From positions 1 to 29,041 of the forward strand of contig JAWOJB010000066.1 of assembly GCA_046484325.1 (NCBI GenBank): DNA of 29,041 bases, written 5' to 3'. The DNA is from JAWOJB01 sp046484325. Lineage in GTDB: Bacteria > Actinomycetota > Acidimicrobiia > Spongiisociales > ZC4RG35. The notes beneath the pieces were generated by a model. It saw only the letters and a list, made by a program, of their open reading frames with translations. It was not told where the DNA came from and searched no databases. Positions 16,085 to 22,976 of this stretch are shown in pieces (positions within the stretch are counted from its first letter, which is position 1; each line of letters starts with the position of its first letter). Position numbers and translations under genes: made by a program.

Positions 16085-16324
16085 TCAGAGCGACCCGGGT
16101 TCCTGGTTGAGCGCCAGGTGCAGGCGCTCGATCAGGGCTGGAGGGACCTCCTCGCGAAGCCGCTCCTTGACGACCAGCTGAAGCCGCTCCTCGAAGTCGA
16201 ACAGGTGCCCGCATGGGGGGCAGTCGTCCAGGTGCCGGCGGATCCGCTCGGCCGAGAGGCCGTCGATCTCACCATCGAGATAGAGGTACAGGCTGGCCAG
16301 TGCCTCGTCACAGATTTCGCTCAT
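16085..16324 (-). CDS. rsrA: Zinc-binding anti-sigma factor, RsrA type
   Basis: 79 aa. Binds and holds its sigma factor until thiol oxidation releases zinc. Cys5, His31, Cys35 and Cys38 reproduce the ZAS pattern (H-x3-C-x2-C with a Cys 26 residues before the His), and EEVPPALIERL resembles the RsrA end. It has only these three Cys, fewer than the Streptomyces protein. The ATG at 16324 overlaps the sigR stop (ATGA), the usual pairing. Confidence 0.9.
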   Translation of the reverse strand: MSEICDEALASLYLYLDGEIDGLSAERIRRHLDDCPPCGHLFDFEERLQLVVKERLREEVPPALIERLHLALNQEPGSL

Positions 16325-16896
16325 GACCGTGACTCCTCAGGCAACAGCCCTCGATCCCGTGCGAATTCCCACAACCCCTTCTCGAGGGCCTTTCTTCCCC
16401 GATGCAGCCGAGACATGACGGTTCCGATGGGGATGTCGAGGATCTCGGCGATCTCTTTGTAGGAGAAACCCTCGAGGTCGGCGAGCAGAACCGGCATCCG
16501 GAAGTTCTCGGGGAGAGATTCGACCGCGGCCTTCACATCGGCCTCGACCAGGCCGTCGAGCACGAGGTCCTCGGCGCTGCGACCCGCGCCGGCGGAGGTC
16601 TCGGACCCGAGCCGCCGGTAGATGTAGAGATCCTCGACCTCTCCCAACTCGACCTCGTCGGGACGGCGGGTGGCTCGCCGGTACCGGTTGATGTAGGTGT
16701 TCGTGAGGATGCGGTAGAGCCAGGCCTTCAGGTTGGTGCCCGCCTCGAAGGTCCCATAGGCCCGATACGCCTTGAGGAAGGTCTCCTGGACGAGGTCCTC
16801 GGCATCGGCCGGGTTGCGCGACATTCGCAGCGCCGCCGAGTAGAGCTGGGGGGCGTACTGGATGGCATCGGCTTCGAACGTCGCCTGGTCGGCCAT
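16321..16896 (-). CDS. sigR: ECF sigma factor of the SigR/SigH oxidative-stress type
   Basis: 191 aa. Region 2 (about 8-75) contains YSAALRMSRNPADAEDLVQE and a following stretch through GTNLKAWLYRILTNTYINRYRR that are near-standard for SigR and SigH; region 4 (about 118-178) has LPENFRMPVLLADLEGFSYK and a helix-turn-helix with GTVMSRLHRGRKAL. Overlap with rsrA supports redox control. No clear GGAAT-N18-GTT autoregulatory promoter was found upstream; instead a TAnnnT box lies 7 nt before the ATG, with no Shine-Dalgarno. The gene starts 46 nt after the tRNA-Thr 3' end, so the two may share a transcript. Confidence 0.93.
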   Translation of the reverse strand: MADQATFEADAIQYAPQLYSAALRMSRNPADAEDLVQETFLKAYRAYGTFEAGTNLKAWLYRILTNTYINRYRRATRRPDEVELGEVEDLYIYRRLGSETSAGAGRSAEDLVLDGLVEADVKAAVESLPENFRMPVLLADLEGFSYKEIAEILDIPIGTVMSRLHRGRKALEKGLWEFARDRGLLPEESRS

Positions 16897-16903
16897 CGAT
16901 GGA

Positions 16904-16909
16904 ACGGTA
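16904..16909 (-). promoter_or_regulatory. -10 box (TACCGT) for sigR, probably leaderless
   Basis: TACCGT on the minus strand ends 7 nt before ATG 16896; the 7 nt between them contain no ribosome site. It would give a transcript starting at the ATG, separate from the tRNA. No -35 box was recognised. Confidence 0.4.
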
Positions 16910-16942
16910 GTCGCCGGGAAACCGGGATCGGGACGGGCTGGA

Positions 16943-17018
16943 TGGAGCCGGAGAGGGGATTCGAACCCCTGACCTACGCATTACGAGTGCGTTGCTCTGC
17001 CGACTGAGCTACTCCGGC
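16943..17018 (-). tRNA. tRNA-Thr (anticodon CGT)
   Basis: 76 nt including an encoded CCA. A 7-bp acceptor stem (GCCGGAG with CTCCGGC), D arm GCTC-AGTCGGCA-GAGC, anticodon stem ACGCA/TGCGT around the loop CTCGTAA (anticodon CGT, reading ACG), variable loop AGGTC, and T arm AGGGG-TTCGAAT-CCCCT. All helices pair perfectly. The discriminator base is T, as expected for many bacterial tRNA-Thr. Confidence 0.98.
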
Positions 17019-17027
17019 GGTTCCGTC

Positions 17028-17056
17028 ATGGTAGAAGAACCTCTCAGGGGTTCCGA
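17028..17056 (-). promoter_or_regulatory. Possible promoter of the tRNA-Thr gene
   Basis: TCGGAA (17051-17056), a 17-nt spacer, then TACCAT (17028-17033), which ends 9 nt before the tRNA. The -35 matches only 3 of 6 positions. The -35 lies inside the 3' end of the endonuclease remnant. Confidence 0.35.
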
Positions 17057-17277
17057 TAGTCGTCGGCCCACCGGATCCCCGTGCGCTGGCCGTTGCGGGC
17101 CGGCTTCATGCGGAGCCGAACCTCCCTGTGTCGGGCCTCAGCGATGGGAAGGTAGAAGCAGTCACCCGTGGTCGCGTCCCAGACGGCTATCCAGTCGGCG
17201 ATGACCATCGCCTCGCCGAGCACTCCCTTGTCGGTGGTGACGCCATGACGGGAAGGTACGGGGCGGGTACGACGCAT
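17044..17277 (-). pseudogene. Remnant of a PD-(D/E)XK endonuclease (PDDEXK_5-like) lacking its catalytic core
   Basis: 77 codons, intact frame. The first part, TTDKGVLGEAMVIAD, resembles the N-terminal helix of group-I-intron-associated PD-(D/E)XK endonucleases, and the rest (WIAVWDATTGDCFYLP, then VRLRMKPARNGQRTGIRWADDY) resembles their C-terminal third. The middle of about 70-80 residues that carries the catalytic D and E-x-K is absent, with the two ends joined in frame at about residue 28. The product could be stable but not an active nuclease. It begins 12 nt after the cyclase stop and ends 25 nt before tRNA-Thr, so it is probably read from the cyclase transcript. Family assignment is by eye. 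Confidence 0.6.
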
Positions 17278-17289
17278 TCCGGGGTCGCC

Positions 17290-19326
17290 TCAGCGAACCC
17301 GGCGCACCACGTACGCCTCCACCGGCTCCTCCTTGCCTTTCAGCGCGAGGTCTCCCAGCGGCTCGACCTCGACCGACTCGGCAATGGGCCGGTAGGTGGC
17401 GGCGCCGACGACCACCGTCCCCGGCTCGGCGATGGCCTCCAGCCGGGCGGCCACGTTGACGGCATCGCCCATCACGTTGAAGCTGCGGAACTCGTCCGAC
17501 CCCACGTTGCCCACCAGAGCCGGCCCGGTGTTGATCCCCACCCGGAACCTGGGGAAGTCGGGGTTGGCGGTGGCCACCTCCTCGATGGCGGTCTGCATGC
17601 CGAGCCCGGCCTGCACCGCCCTGAGCCGGTGATCGGCCTGACGGGACGGGGCATTGAAGATCGCCAGCACCGCGTCCCCCTGGAACTGCACCACCGTGCC
17701 ACCGCTCCCGAGGATCACCGGGACCGCCAGACCGAAGTACCTGTTGAGCATCGCCACGATCCCCTCCGGGGAGGACCGCTCCGAATATGCCGTGAAGCCG
17801 CGCAGGTCGGCGAAGAGTGCCGTCACCTCGACCACCGCGCCGCCCAGGGCCGCCTGCGACGGGTCGGCGATCAGGGTGTCCGCCACGTCGGGCGAGAGGT
17901 ATTGACGGAAGAGCGTGTCCAGCTGGGCATAGAGCCTGGTGTTGTCGAGAGAGATCGCCACCTCGGCGGCGAGAGTCCGGACGAGGGCGCGGTCGCGCTC
18001 GTCGAACGAGCCTTCCAGACGTGCGAACTCGACCGTGCCGACCTGACTGCCCCGAATTTCGAGCGGTGCCCGCTCGACCGCGCTCGCATCCGGCCACGGA
18101 CCTGTGGCCATGGCCTCGGAGTACTCCAACCCCCCCGAACGCTCGAGGCCGATCCGCATGACATCACGGCCGAAGGACTCGGCGACAACTCCGACGATCC
18201 GCTCGAGGAGCGCCTCTTCCCCCACTCCGATCTGGGCCTCAGCCCCCACTCGTGCCAGCGCCTCGAGTCGCCGGGCCTGGTCGCGTTCGGCGGCGAGGGC
18301 CCCCGCCGCCCGGCGCAACACCTCGACCTGTCGCTCGGTCAGGTCGAATCGGGCGGCGAGGCCGGCGGTGATGAGGTCGAGTTCCACCTCGGTGAGCTCG
18401 GAGGTCTCGGACCGCTCCAGCGCGCCGGTCAGGGACTCCAGCGCCGACCCGTACTCCTCGCGCAGCCTGGCAGCGGTGTGCTCGGTGGTGACCGCGTTGA
18501 ACAGACCGGCAGCCGACCCCTCCCTCCGGTACTGGACGTAGGCGCTGTACGCCACGAACCCGAACGCCGCCGTCATCAACACATGCCAGGTCCACCAGGA
18601 GAGGTGCCAGTTGCGGGCGAACACCATCGTCACCATGGCCTCGGCCAGCAGCACCGAGGCGGTGATGATCGCCACCAGCATCACCGCCGGCCGGCGTCGA
18701 TGAAGGACGAAGTACCGGACGGCGGTGACAACGAACCCGAGCACGGCGAAGGCCGCCAGCCATGCGAGAGCCCCATCGGCCTGCTCGGTGAGCGGGCGGT
18801 CGAGGGGAGGTATCGATGCCAGCGACGCCACGGCCCACACCGCCATGATCCCCAGTAGCGCCCATCGCACCACGGGCGCCCGCCCGACGATGGCCGCCTG
18901 GAGGTCGGCCGACGGATCGAAGGACGACGCGACCAGGAACACCGAGGCCAGGGCCAGGCCGATCGGGGTGGCGATCTCGAATCCGGCGTTGCCGCCCCTC
19001 ACCAGGACGTCCGGGGTGGCGAGGGCGTGGAGGAAGAGGAACCCGGCCGCCGTCAGGAAGGCGAAGGCCACGAGCAGCAACCGGGCGTCGCCGTGGCCGG
19101 CGGCCGCCCGCTGCATGCGACCGGCCAGCAGCATGTTGACCGCGGCGACGCCGATCACCAGCCAGAAGTGGCTCGGGTGGTGCTGCCACGAGACGTCGAG
19201 TTGGGGACGGGCGATCAGCAACCACAGGGCGGCGAGGGGCAGAGCCATGTGGAAAGCCCACACCGTCAACCTGACTCCGCCGCCGGTCCCAGGCCGGGCG
19301 GTCGGGCGCACCCTCGCCACCGTCAC
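17290..19326 (-). CDS. Membrane class III adenylyl/guanylyl cyclase with GAF domain
   Basis: 678 aa from GTG 19326. Six or seven membrane helices fill residues of about 20-270; a coiled and GAF region covers about 345-490; the cyclase domain runs from about 501 to 670. The metal-binding Asp are Asp507 (FADLRGFT) and Asp551 (QGDAV); the transition-state residues Asn624 and Arg628 lie in GDAVNVAARLE. The substrate-determining Lys-Asp pair is replaced by Gln547 and Asn617, the same pair reported for M. tuberculosis Rv0386. It should make a cyclic nucleotide at the membrane; which one, and the signal sensed, are unknown. It follows holB by 58 nt and probably has its own leaderless promoter. An in-frame GTG at 19353 is an alternative start. 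Confidence 0.9.
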   Translation of the reverse strand: MTVARVRPTARPGTGGGVRLTVWAFHMALPLAALWLLIARPQLDVSWQHHPSHFWLVIGVAAVNMLLAGRMQRAAAGHGDARLLLVAFAFLTAAGFLFLHALATPDVLVRGGNAGFEIATPIGLALASVFLVASSFDPSADLQAAIVGRAPVVRWALLGIMAVWAVASLASIPPLDRPLTEQADGALAWLAAFAVLGFVVTAVRYFVLHRRRPAVMLVAIITASVLLAEAMVTMVFARNWHLSWWTWHVLMTAAFGFVAYSAYVQYRREGSAAGLFNAVTTEHTAARLREEYGSALESLTGALERSETSELTEVELDLITAGLAARFDLTERQVEVLRRAAGALAAERDQARRLEALARVGAEAQIGVGEEALLERIVGVVAESFGRDVMRIGLERSGGLEYSEAMATGPWPDASAVERAPLEIRGSQVGTVEFARLEGSFDERDRALVRTLAAEVAISLDNTRLYAQLDTLFRQYLSPDVADTLIADPSQAALGGAVVEVTALFADLRGFTAYSERSSPEGIVAMLNRYFGLAVPVILGSGGTVVQFQGDAVLAIFNAPSRQADHRLRAVQAGLGMQTAIEEVATANPDFPRFRVGINTGPALVGNVGSDEFRSFNVMGDAVNVAARLEAIAEPGTVVVGAATYRPIAESVEVEPLGDLALKGKEEPVEAYVVRRVR

Positions 19327-19334
19327 ACCGGTCG

Positions 19335-19354
19335 ATCCTAGGTGCCCGAGCACC
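19335..19354 (-). promoter_or_regulatory. -10 box (TAGGAT) of the cyclase gene with adjacent inverted repeat
   Basis: TAGGAT (19335-19340) ends 8 nt before GTG 19326, consistent with a leaderless mRNA. Directly upstream, where spacer and -35 should be, GGTGC and GCACC form a 5-bp inverted repeat (19341-19354), and ACCGGTG occurs on both sides of the box about 25 bp apart. These could be operator sites or a weak terminator after holB. Confidence 0.4.
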
Positions 19355-19384
19355 GGTGAGGCGGCCCGGGCGATCCGATCGACG

Positions 19385-20440
19385 TCAGCTCTCCTCTCCC
19401 AGCATGGCGAACAGGTTGGTCAGCACCAGCTGAGGTCGGAGGTTGGCCTGGAGGTCGGTCACCGCGTCGAGCACCCGCTCGGCCCGCAGGACCGCCTGGG
19501 CGGGGGTGATGTTGGTGAACACGGCCAGCGGCAGGTCGCCATTGCGAACCGGGCCTCCGAGTTGGAGGGCGGCGCTGTCGGCGTACCACGACGCCAGGAT
19601 CTCGAGGCCGGCGGTGAGCAGCGTCTGGCGAACCCGGCGGCGATCGCGTTCGGCACGCTCCTTCTCGGCCTTCGTGCTGCCCTCTGTTCCCGCTCGAGCC
19701 TCGAGCATGGGCTCGAGTGCCTGCAGCACCTCCGCGCTCAGGCGAAAGGCGTCCCCGGGGCGCGCCGAGACCCGGATCGGGATGTTGAGCCAGAGGGAGC
19801 GGAAATCGGCGACCTCCGGCCGGTGCGCCAGCATCAGGGCCATGCCGGGCCGGCCCCCGGCCACCCGGGCCACGGTGAGGGCACGCTCGGGTTCAACCCC
19901 CGAGCCAGAGAGGGCGGCCGCCAGTTCGACCTCGTCGACCCGACCGAAGTGGATGGTCCGGCACCGGCTCGCCACCGTGGCAGGCAGGTCGTCCTCGGAT
20001 TCCGTGACGAGCAGGAACACCGTGGTGGCCGTCGGCTCCTCCAGGGTCTTGAGCAGGGCATTGGCTGCCTGGTCGGTCATCGAGCCGGCGTCGTCGAAGA
20101 GGAAGACCTTGCGCACCGACTCGACCGGCGCCAGCGCCGCCTGTCCGATGGCCGTGCGAGCCTGCTCCACGCCCAGGCTGCGACTCCCCTCGGGCTCGAC
20201 GAGGGTCAGGTCGGGATGGAGGCCGGCCACGGCCCGCCGGCAGCTACGACAGTCGGTGCCGTGGCCTCCCCCCTCCGGGCAGAGCAAGGCGGCGGCGAAC
20301 CGCCGGGCCACCATCGCCTTGCCGATCCCGGCTGCGCCCACGAAGAGATAGGCATTGGCAGGACCTGCCGTCTCGCGATCGAGCAGGTCGAGCACGCGCT
20401 GGTGCCCGATGACGTCGCGGTAGCCGGTCAGCTCGACCAT
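19385..20440 (-). CDS. holB: DNA polymerase III delta' subunit (clamp loader)
   Basis: 351 aa. Part of the clamp loader that places the sliding clamp on DNA. It begins VIGHQRVLDLLD, with a P-loop region GAAGIGKAM at 35-43 in which the usual Ser/Thr after Lys is Ala, as expected for a non-hydrolysing delta' subunit. Zinc cysteines Cys54, Cys64 and Cys67 are present, but the fourth expected position is Ala70. FLFDDAGSMTDQAANALLKTLEEP and the Arg-finger motif ASRCR are present. The ATG at 20440 overlaps the end of tmk by 13 nt; tmk–holB is a very common pair. Confidence 0.92.
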   Translation of the reverse strand: MVELTGYRDVIGHQRVLDLLDRETAGPANAYLFVGAAGIGKAMVARRFAAALLCPEGGGHGTDCRSCRRAVAGLHPDLTLVEPEGSRSLGVEQARTAIGQAALAPVESVRKVFLFDDAGSMTDQAANALLKTLEEPTATTVFLLVTESEDDLPATVASRCRTIHFGRVDEVELAAALSGSGVEPERALTVARVAGGRPGMALMLAHRPEVADFRSLWLNIPIRVSARPGDAFRLSAEVLQALEPMLEARAGTEGSTKAEKERAERDRRRVRQTLLTAGLEILASWYADSAALQLGGPVRNGDLPLAVFTNITPAQAVLRAERVLDAVTDLQANLRPQLVLTNLFAMLGEES

Positions 20441-21039
20441 CGCCCCTCGACCCTCGCCATCACCGAGTCCACGACGACGTCACGCGGGGCGGCGGCGTCC
20501 ACGAGCACGACCCGATCGGGCTCGGACGCCGCCAGTGAACGGAACGCCGCCGCCACGGCCCGCTGGAAGCCCTCGCCCTCGCCGCCGATCCGGTCCGGGA
20601 CAGCCTGGCGTCGGAGCCCGATCGACGGCTCGACGTCGAGGACGATCACCAGGTCGGGGACCACACCCTGGAGGCCCGCCTCGTTGACCCCGCGGACCGC
20701 ATCGACCCCGAGGCCGCGGGCTGCGCCCTGGTACGCCAGCGACGAGTAGTAGGAGCGATCCGACACCACCCACCTGCCCCTGTCGAGGGCGGGTCCCACC
20801 ACCTCGGCTGCGAGCTGGGCGCGCTGGGCCGCGAAGAGCAGTGCCTCTGCCCAGGGGGACATGTCGCCGGCATGGAGCAGCATCCGGCGGATCTCCTCGC
20901 CCAGCGCCGTACCTCCCGGTTCCCGGACCGCCACCACCGGCATGCCCCGGTCGGTGAGTCGATCCACCAGACTCGCCGCGACCGTGCTCTTCCCGGCTCC
21001 CTCGATCCCCTCGAGGGCCACGTACCGGCCGCGGGTCAC
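20428..21039 (-). CDS. tmk: Thymidylate kinase
   Basis: Phosphorylates dTMP to dTDP. 203 aa. P-loop EGIEGAGKST at about 10-19, the dTMP-site motif REPGGT at about 39-44, DRSYYSSLAYQG at about 93-104, and the LID segment DRIGGEGEGF near 150. An acidic/Gly LID and a P-loop with no extra Arg place it in the group I/II range that cannot be settled by eye. The GTG at 21039 overlaps the MFS stop (GTGA). holB follows at once, so precursor supply and replication genes are cotranscribed. Confidence 0.95.
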   Translation of the reverse strand: MTRGRYVALEGIEGAGKSTVAASLVDRLTDRGMPVVAVREPGGTALGEEIRRMLLHAGDMSPWAEALLFAAQRAQLAAEVVGPALDRGRWVVSDRSYYSSLAYQGAARGLGVDAVRGVNEAGLQGVVPDLVIVLDVEPSIGLRRQAVPDRIGGEGEGFQRAVAAAFRSLAASEPDRVVLVDAAAPRDVVVDSVMARVEGRWSS

Positions 21040-22442
21040 GGCTCGCGCTCCGGCCGGGTCCGGCGGTCGCCGCGCACGAGGGTGACGGTCTCGGTGGCCT
21101 CCCGGAGCGCCTCGTACCGATCATCGTCGGGCGGCACCCATGGGAACTGTGACCGCACCGCCCACAGGGTGCCGACCCCCGACAGGAGTATCACGACTCC
21201 GCCGAGCAGGAGCATGAGACGGGTCCCGTTGCTGAGCTCGCCGGGAAGGACCCGATCCAGGGCCGCCGCCCCGAGGCCGGCCACGGCGAACGAACCCAAC
21301 AGGGCGGTCCGGGCAACCGAGTAGAGAGCGGCGAACGTGCGGCCTCGGAGTTCGTCGGCGACGGTGGCGTGGAGGTGGGTGAAGCCCGCCACATAGGCGA
21401 CACCCGTCCCCAGCCCTGCGAGCAGGACCCACCCGGCGGCACCCCATACGGTCTCGGCCAGCGACGCCAGCACCGTGGTGAGACCGGTCAGCGTCAGCCC
21501 GACCGCGAAGACCGGCTCGCGCCGGGTGATCGACGGGCCGAGCAGCATGAGCAGGCCCATGCCGGCACCCAACCCGAGACCGAGGGCGGTGACGACGATG
21601 CCGTAGCCGGTGTCTCCGCCGCCCAGCACCTTCTCGGAGAACGGTTGGCCGAGCACGAACAAGGCCCCTCCCCCGAACAGCCCGACCGAGATGCCGAGGA
21701 TCACGCGGCGCACCGGCCCGGAACCGGCCACGAACCTGAACCCGTCCCGGATGTCGCGAAGCGGCGCCCGCACGTCGAGGCTCCCCCGGCCGAGTCGCTC
21801 GCGCGGCACCTCGATTCTCTCGATGGGGATCGTGAGCACGATGACACCCGACACGAGGAACGTGACGGTGTCGAACAGGAAGGCCACCACCACGGCCGTT
21901 CCGAACTCGCCGACGACCGGCAGCGAGGCGCTGAACTGGGCGATGAGAGCGAACACCGCCGAACCGACGGGGGCGGTGCCGTAGGCGGCCAGCAGCGAGA
22001 GGGCGTTGGCGGACATGAGTCGGTGCGGGGGCACGAGCGTGGGCATCACCGCCTCTCGGGCGGGTTGGCGGAGGAGGCTCAACACCTCGATCGCGAACGT
22101 GAGGACGAAGAGCTGGCGGAGGTCGGTCACGAACACGAGCAGGAACACGAGCGTCGCCCGCCCGAAGTCCGTGACCCACATCGTCCGCTTGCGGTCCCAC
22201 CGATCGGCAAGCACGCCGCCCGCCACCCCGATCAGCACCCCGGGCAGGATGCGCCCCACCAGCGGCACGAGGATCGCCACCGTCGCCGCCGTGCCCGGTC
22301 CGGCGATCTTGGTCGCCAGCGAGAAGGTGGCGAAGAGCGTCACCCAGTCGCCGAGGCTGGAGACGGCCGTGCTCCACCAGAAGCGTGCGAACGGGCCGCG
22401 GCGGATCAGTCCCGGCTGACGGGGCGGGGCGGGGGCGTTCAT
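21036..22442 (-). CDS. MFS transporter, MFS_3 (enterobactin-exporter-like) family
   Basis: 468 aa, about 12 membrane helices. The opening RRGPFARFWWSTAVSSLGDW and the loop after TM2 (GGVLADRWDRKRTMW) are typical of the family, as are the segment LLRQPAREAVMPTLVPPHRL after TM4 and the central loop ending VRAPLRDIRDGFRFV. The substrate is unknown; drug or siderophore export is the usual guess for the family. The ATG at 22442 is taken because homology begins there; the frame stays open far upstream but only as a shadow of topA. It heads the MFS–tmk–holB group and overlaps tmk by GTGA. Confidence 0.9.
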   Translation of the reverse strand: MNAPAPPRQPGLIRRGPFARFWWSTAVSSLGDWVTLFATFSLATKIAGPGTAATVAILVPLVGRILPGVLIGVAGGVLADRWDRKRTMWVTDFGRATLVFLLVFVTDLRQLFVLTFAIEVLSLLRQPAREAVMPTLVPPHRLMSANALSLLAAYGTAPVGSAVFALIAQFSASLPVVGEFGTAVVVAFLFDTVTFLVSGVIVLTIPIERIEVPRERLGRGSLDVRAPLRDIRDGFRFVAGSGPVRRVILGISVGLFGGGALFVLGQPFSEKVLGGGDTGYGIVVTALGLGLGAGMGLLMLLGPSITRREPVFAVGLTLTGLTTVLASLAETVWGAAGWVLLAGLGTGVAYVAGFTHLHATVADELRGRTFAALYSVARTALLGSFAVAGLGAAALDRVLPGELSNGTRLMLLLGGVVILLSGVGTLWAVRSQFPWVPPDDDRYEALREATETVTLVRGDRRTRPEREP

Positions 22443-22450
22443 CGCCCCGG

Positions 22451-22456
22451 ACACTA
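22451..22456 (-). promoter_or_regulatory. -10 box (TAGTGT) of the MFS–tmk–holB unit, probably leaderless
   Basis: TAGTGT ends 8 nt before ATG 22442 with no ribosome site between. GGGACA (22472-22477) could be a -35 box, but the 15-nt spacing is short. Confidence 0.45.
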
Positions 22457-22488
22457 CCGACGATGCCGGTCTGTCCCCGGGCGTCCAG

Positions 22489-22941
22489 ATGGGGTTCTCC
22501 GCGACTCGACCAGGGACGAACGACGGCGCCACCGAGGTGCTCATCGACGGAGCCCCGGCCCCCGTTCGCATCTCCATGACCGACCGGGCCGGTTGGGCCG
22601 TCGCCATGGTGTCCGACGGCGGCGAGCTGGGCTGCGACCTCGTGTGGTCGGCGAAGAAGAGCGCGCTGAAGGTCCTCCGCACCGGACTGCGCCGCGACAC
22701 CCGTTCGGTCGAAGTCGAGCCCGAGACCGGAACGGGGGACGGCTGGCACCCGCCCACGGTCCGCACCGTCGAGGGCCGGACCTCTCCGGGGTGGTGGCGC
22801 CGGTGCCGGGACTTCCTCCTGACCGGTGGCGGCCGGGTCCACCTTCCCCCTCTCCGGGGGCTCGTCGAGCCGTCTCCGTCGAAGGGAGCCGAGCCCCGCC
22901 ACACCTGGTTGACGTCGCCGGTGAGCGGCCGGGTGCCTTGA
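22489..22941 (+). pseudogene. Degraded 4'-phosphopantetheinyl transferase
   Basis: 150 codons. VLIDGAPAPVRISMTDRAGW and the following AVAMV resemble the SlSh strand of a family of phosphopantetheinyl transferases, GCDL is the first metal-Asp motif, and WSAKKSALKVLRTGLRRDTR resembles their WSAKESALK helix; GWHPPTVRTVEG and GWWRRCRDFLLT match the C-terminal strands. Three defects: roughly the first 90-100 residues of the family are missing; the segment between GCDL and WSAK (about 35-45 residues) is gone; and the catalytic Glu of KES is Lys. After about residue 115 (22834) nothing resembles the family. No Shine-Dalgarno was seen. It is divergent from the MFS gene, and its tail holds the topA -35 box. 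Most likely non-functional. Confidence 0.6.
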
Positions 22942-22967
22942 CACCCAGCTCGCCCGGACCGTAGGTT
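22938..22967 (+). promoter_or_regulatory. topA promoter, TTGACA-N18-TAGGTT, leaderless
   Basis: A perfect TTGACA at 22938-22943 and TAGGTT at 22962-22967 with an 18-nt spacer. The box ends 9 nt before the ATG at 22977, so the transcript starts a few bases from the start codon with no ribosome site. This is the best promoter in the window. Confidence 0.7.
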
Positions 22968-22976
22968 CCCGGCCCG

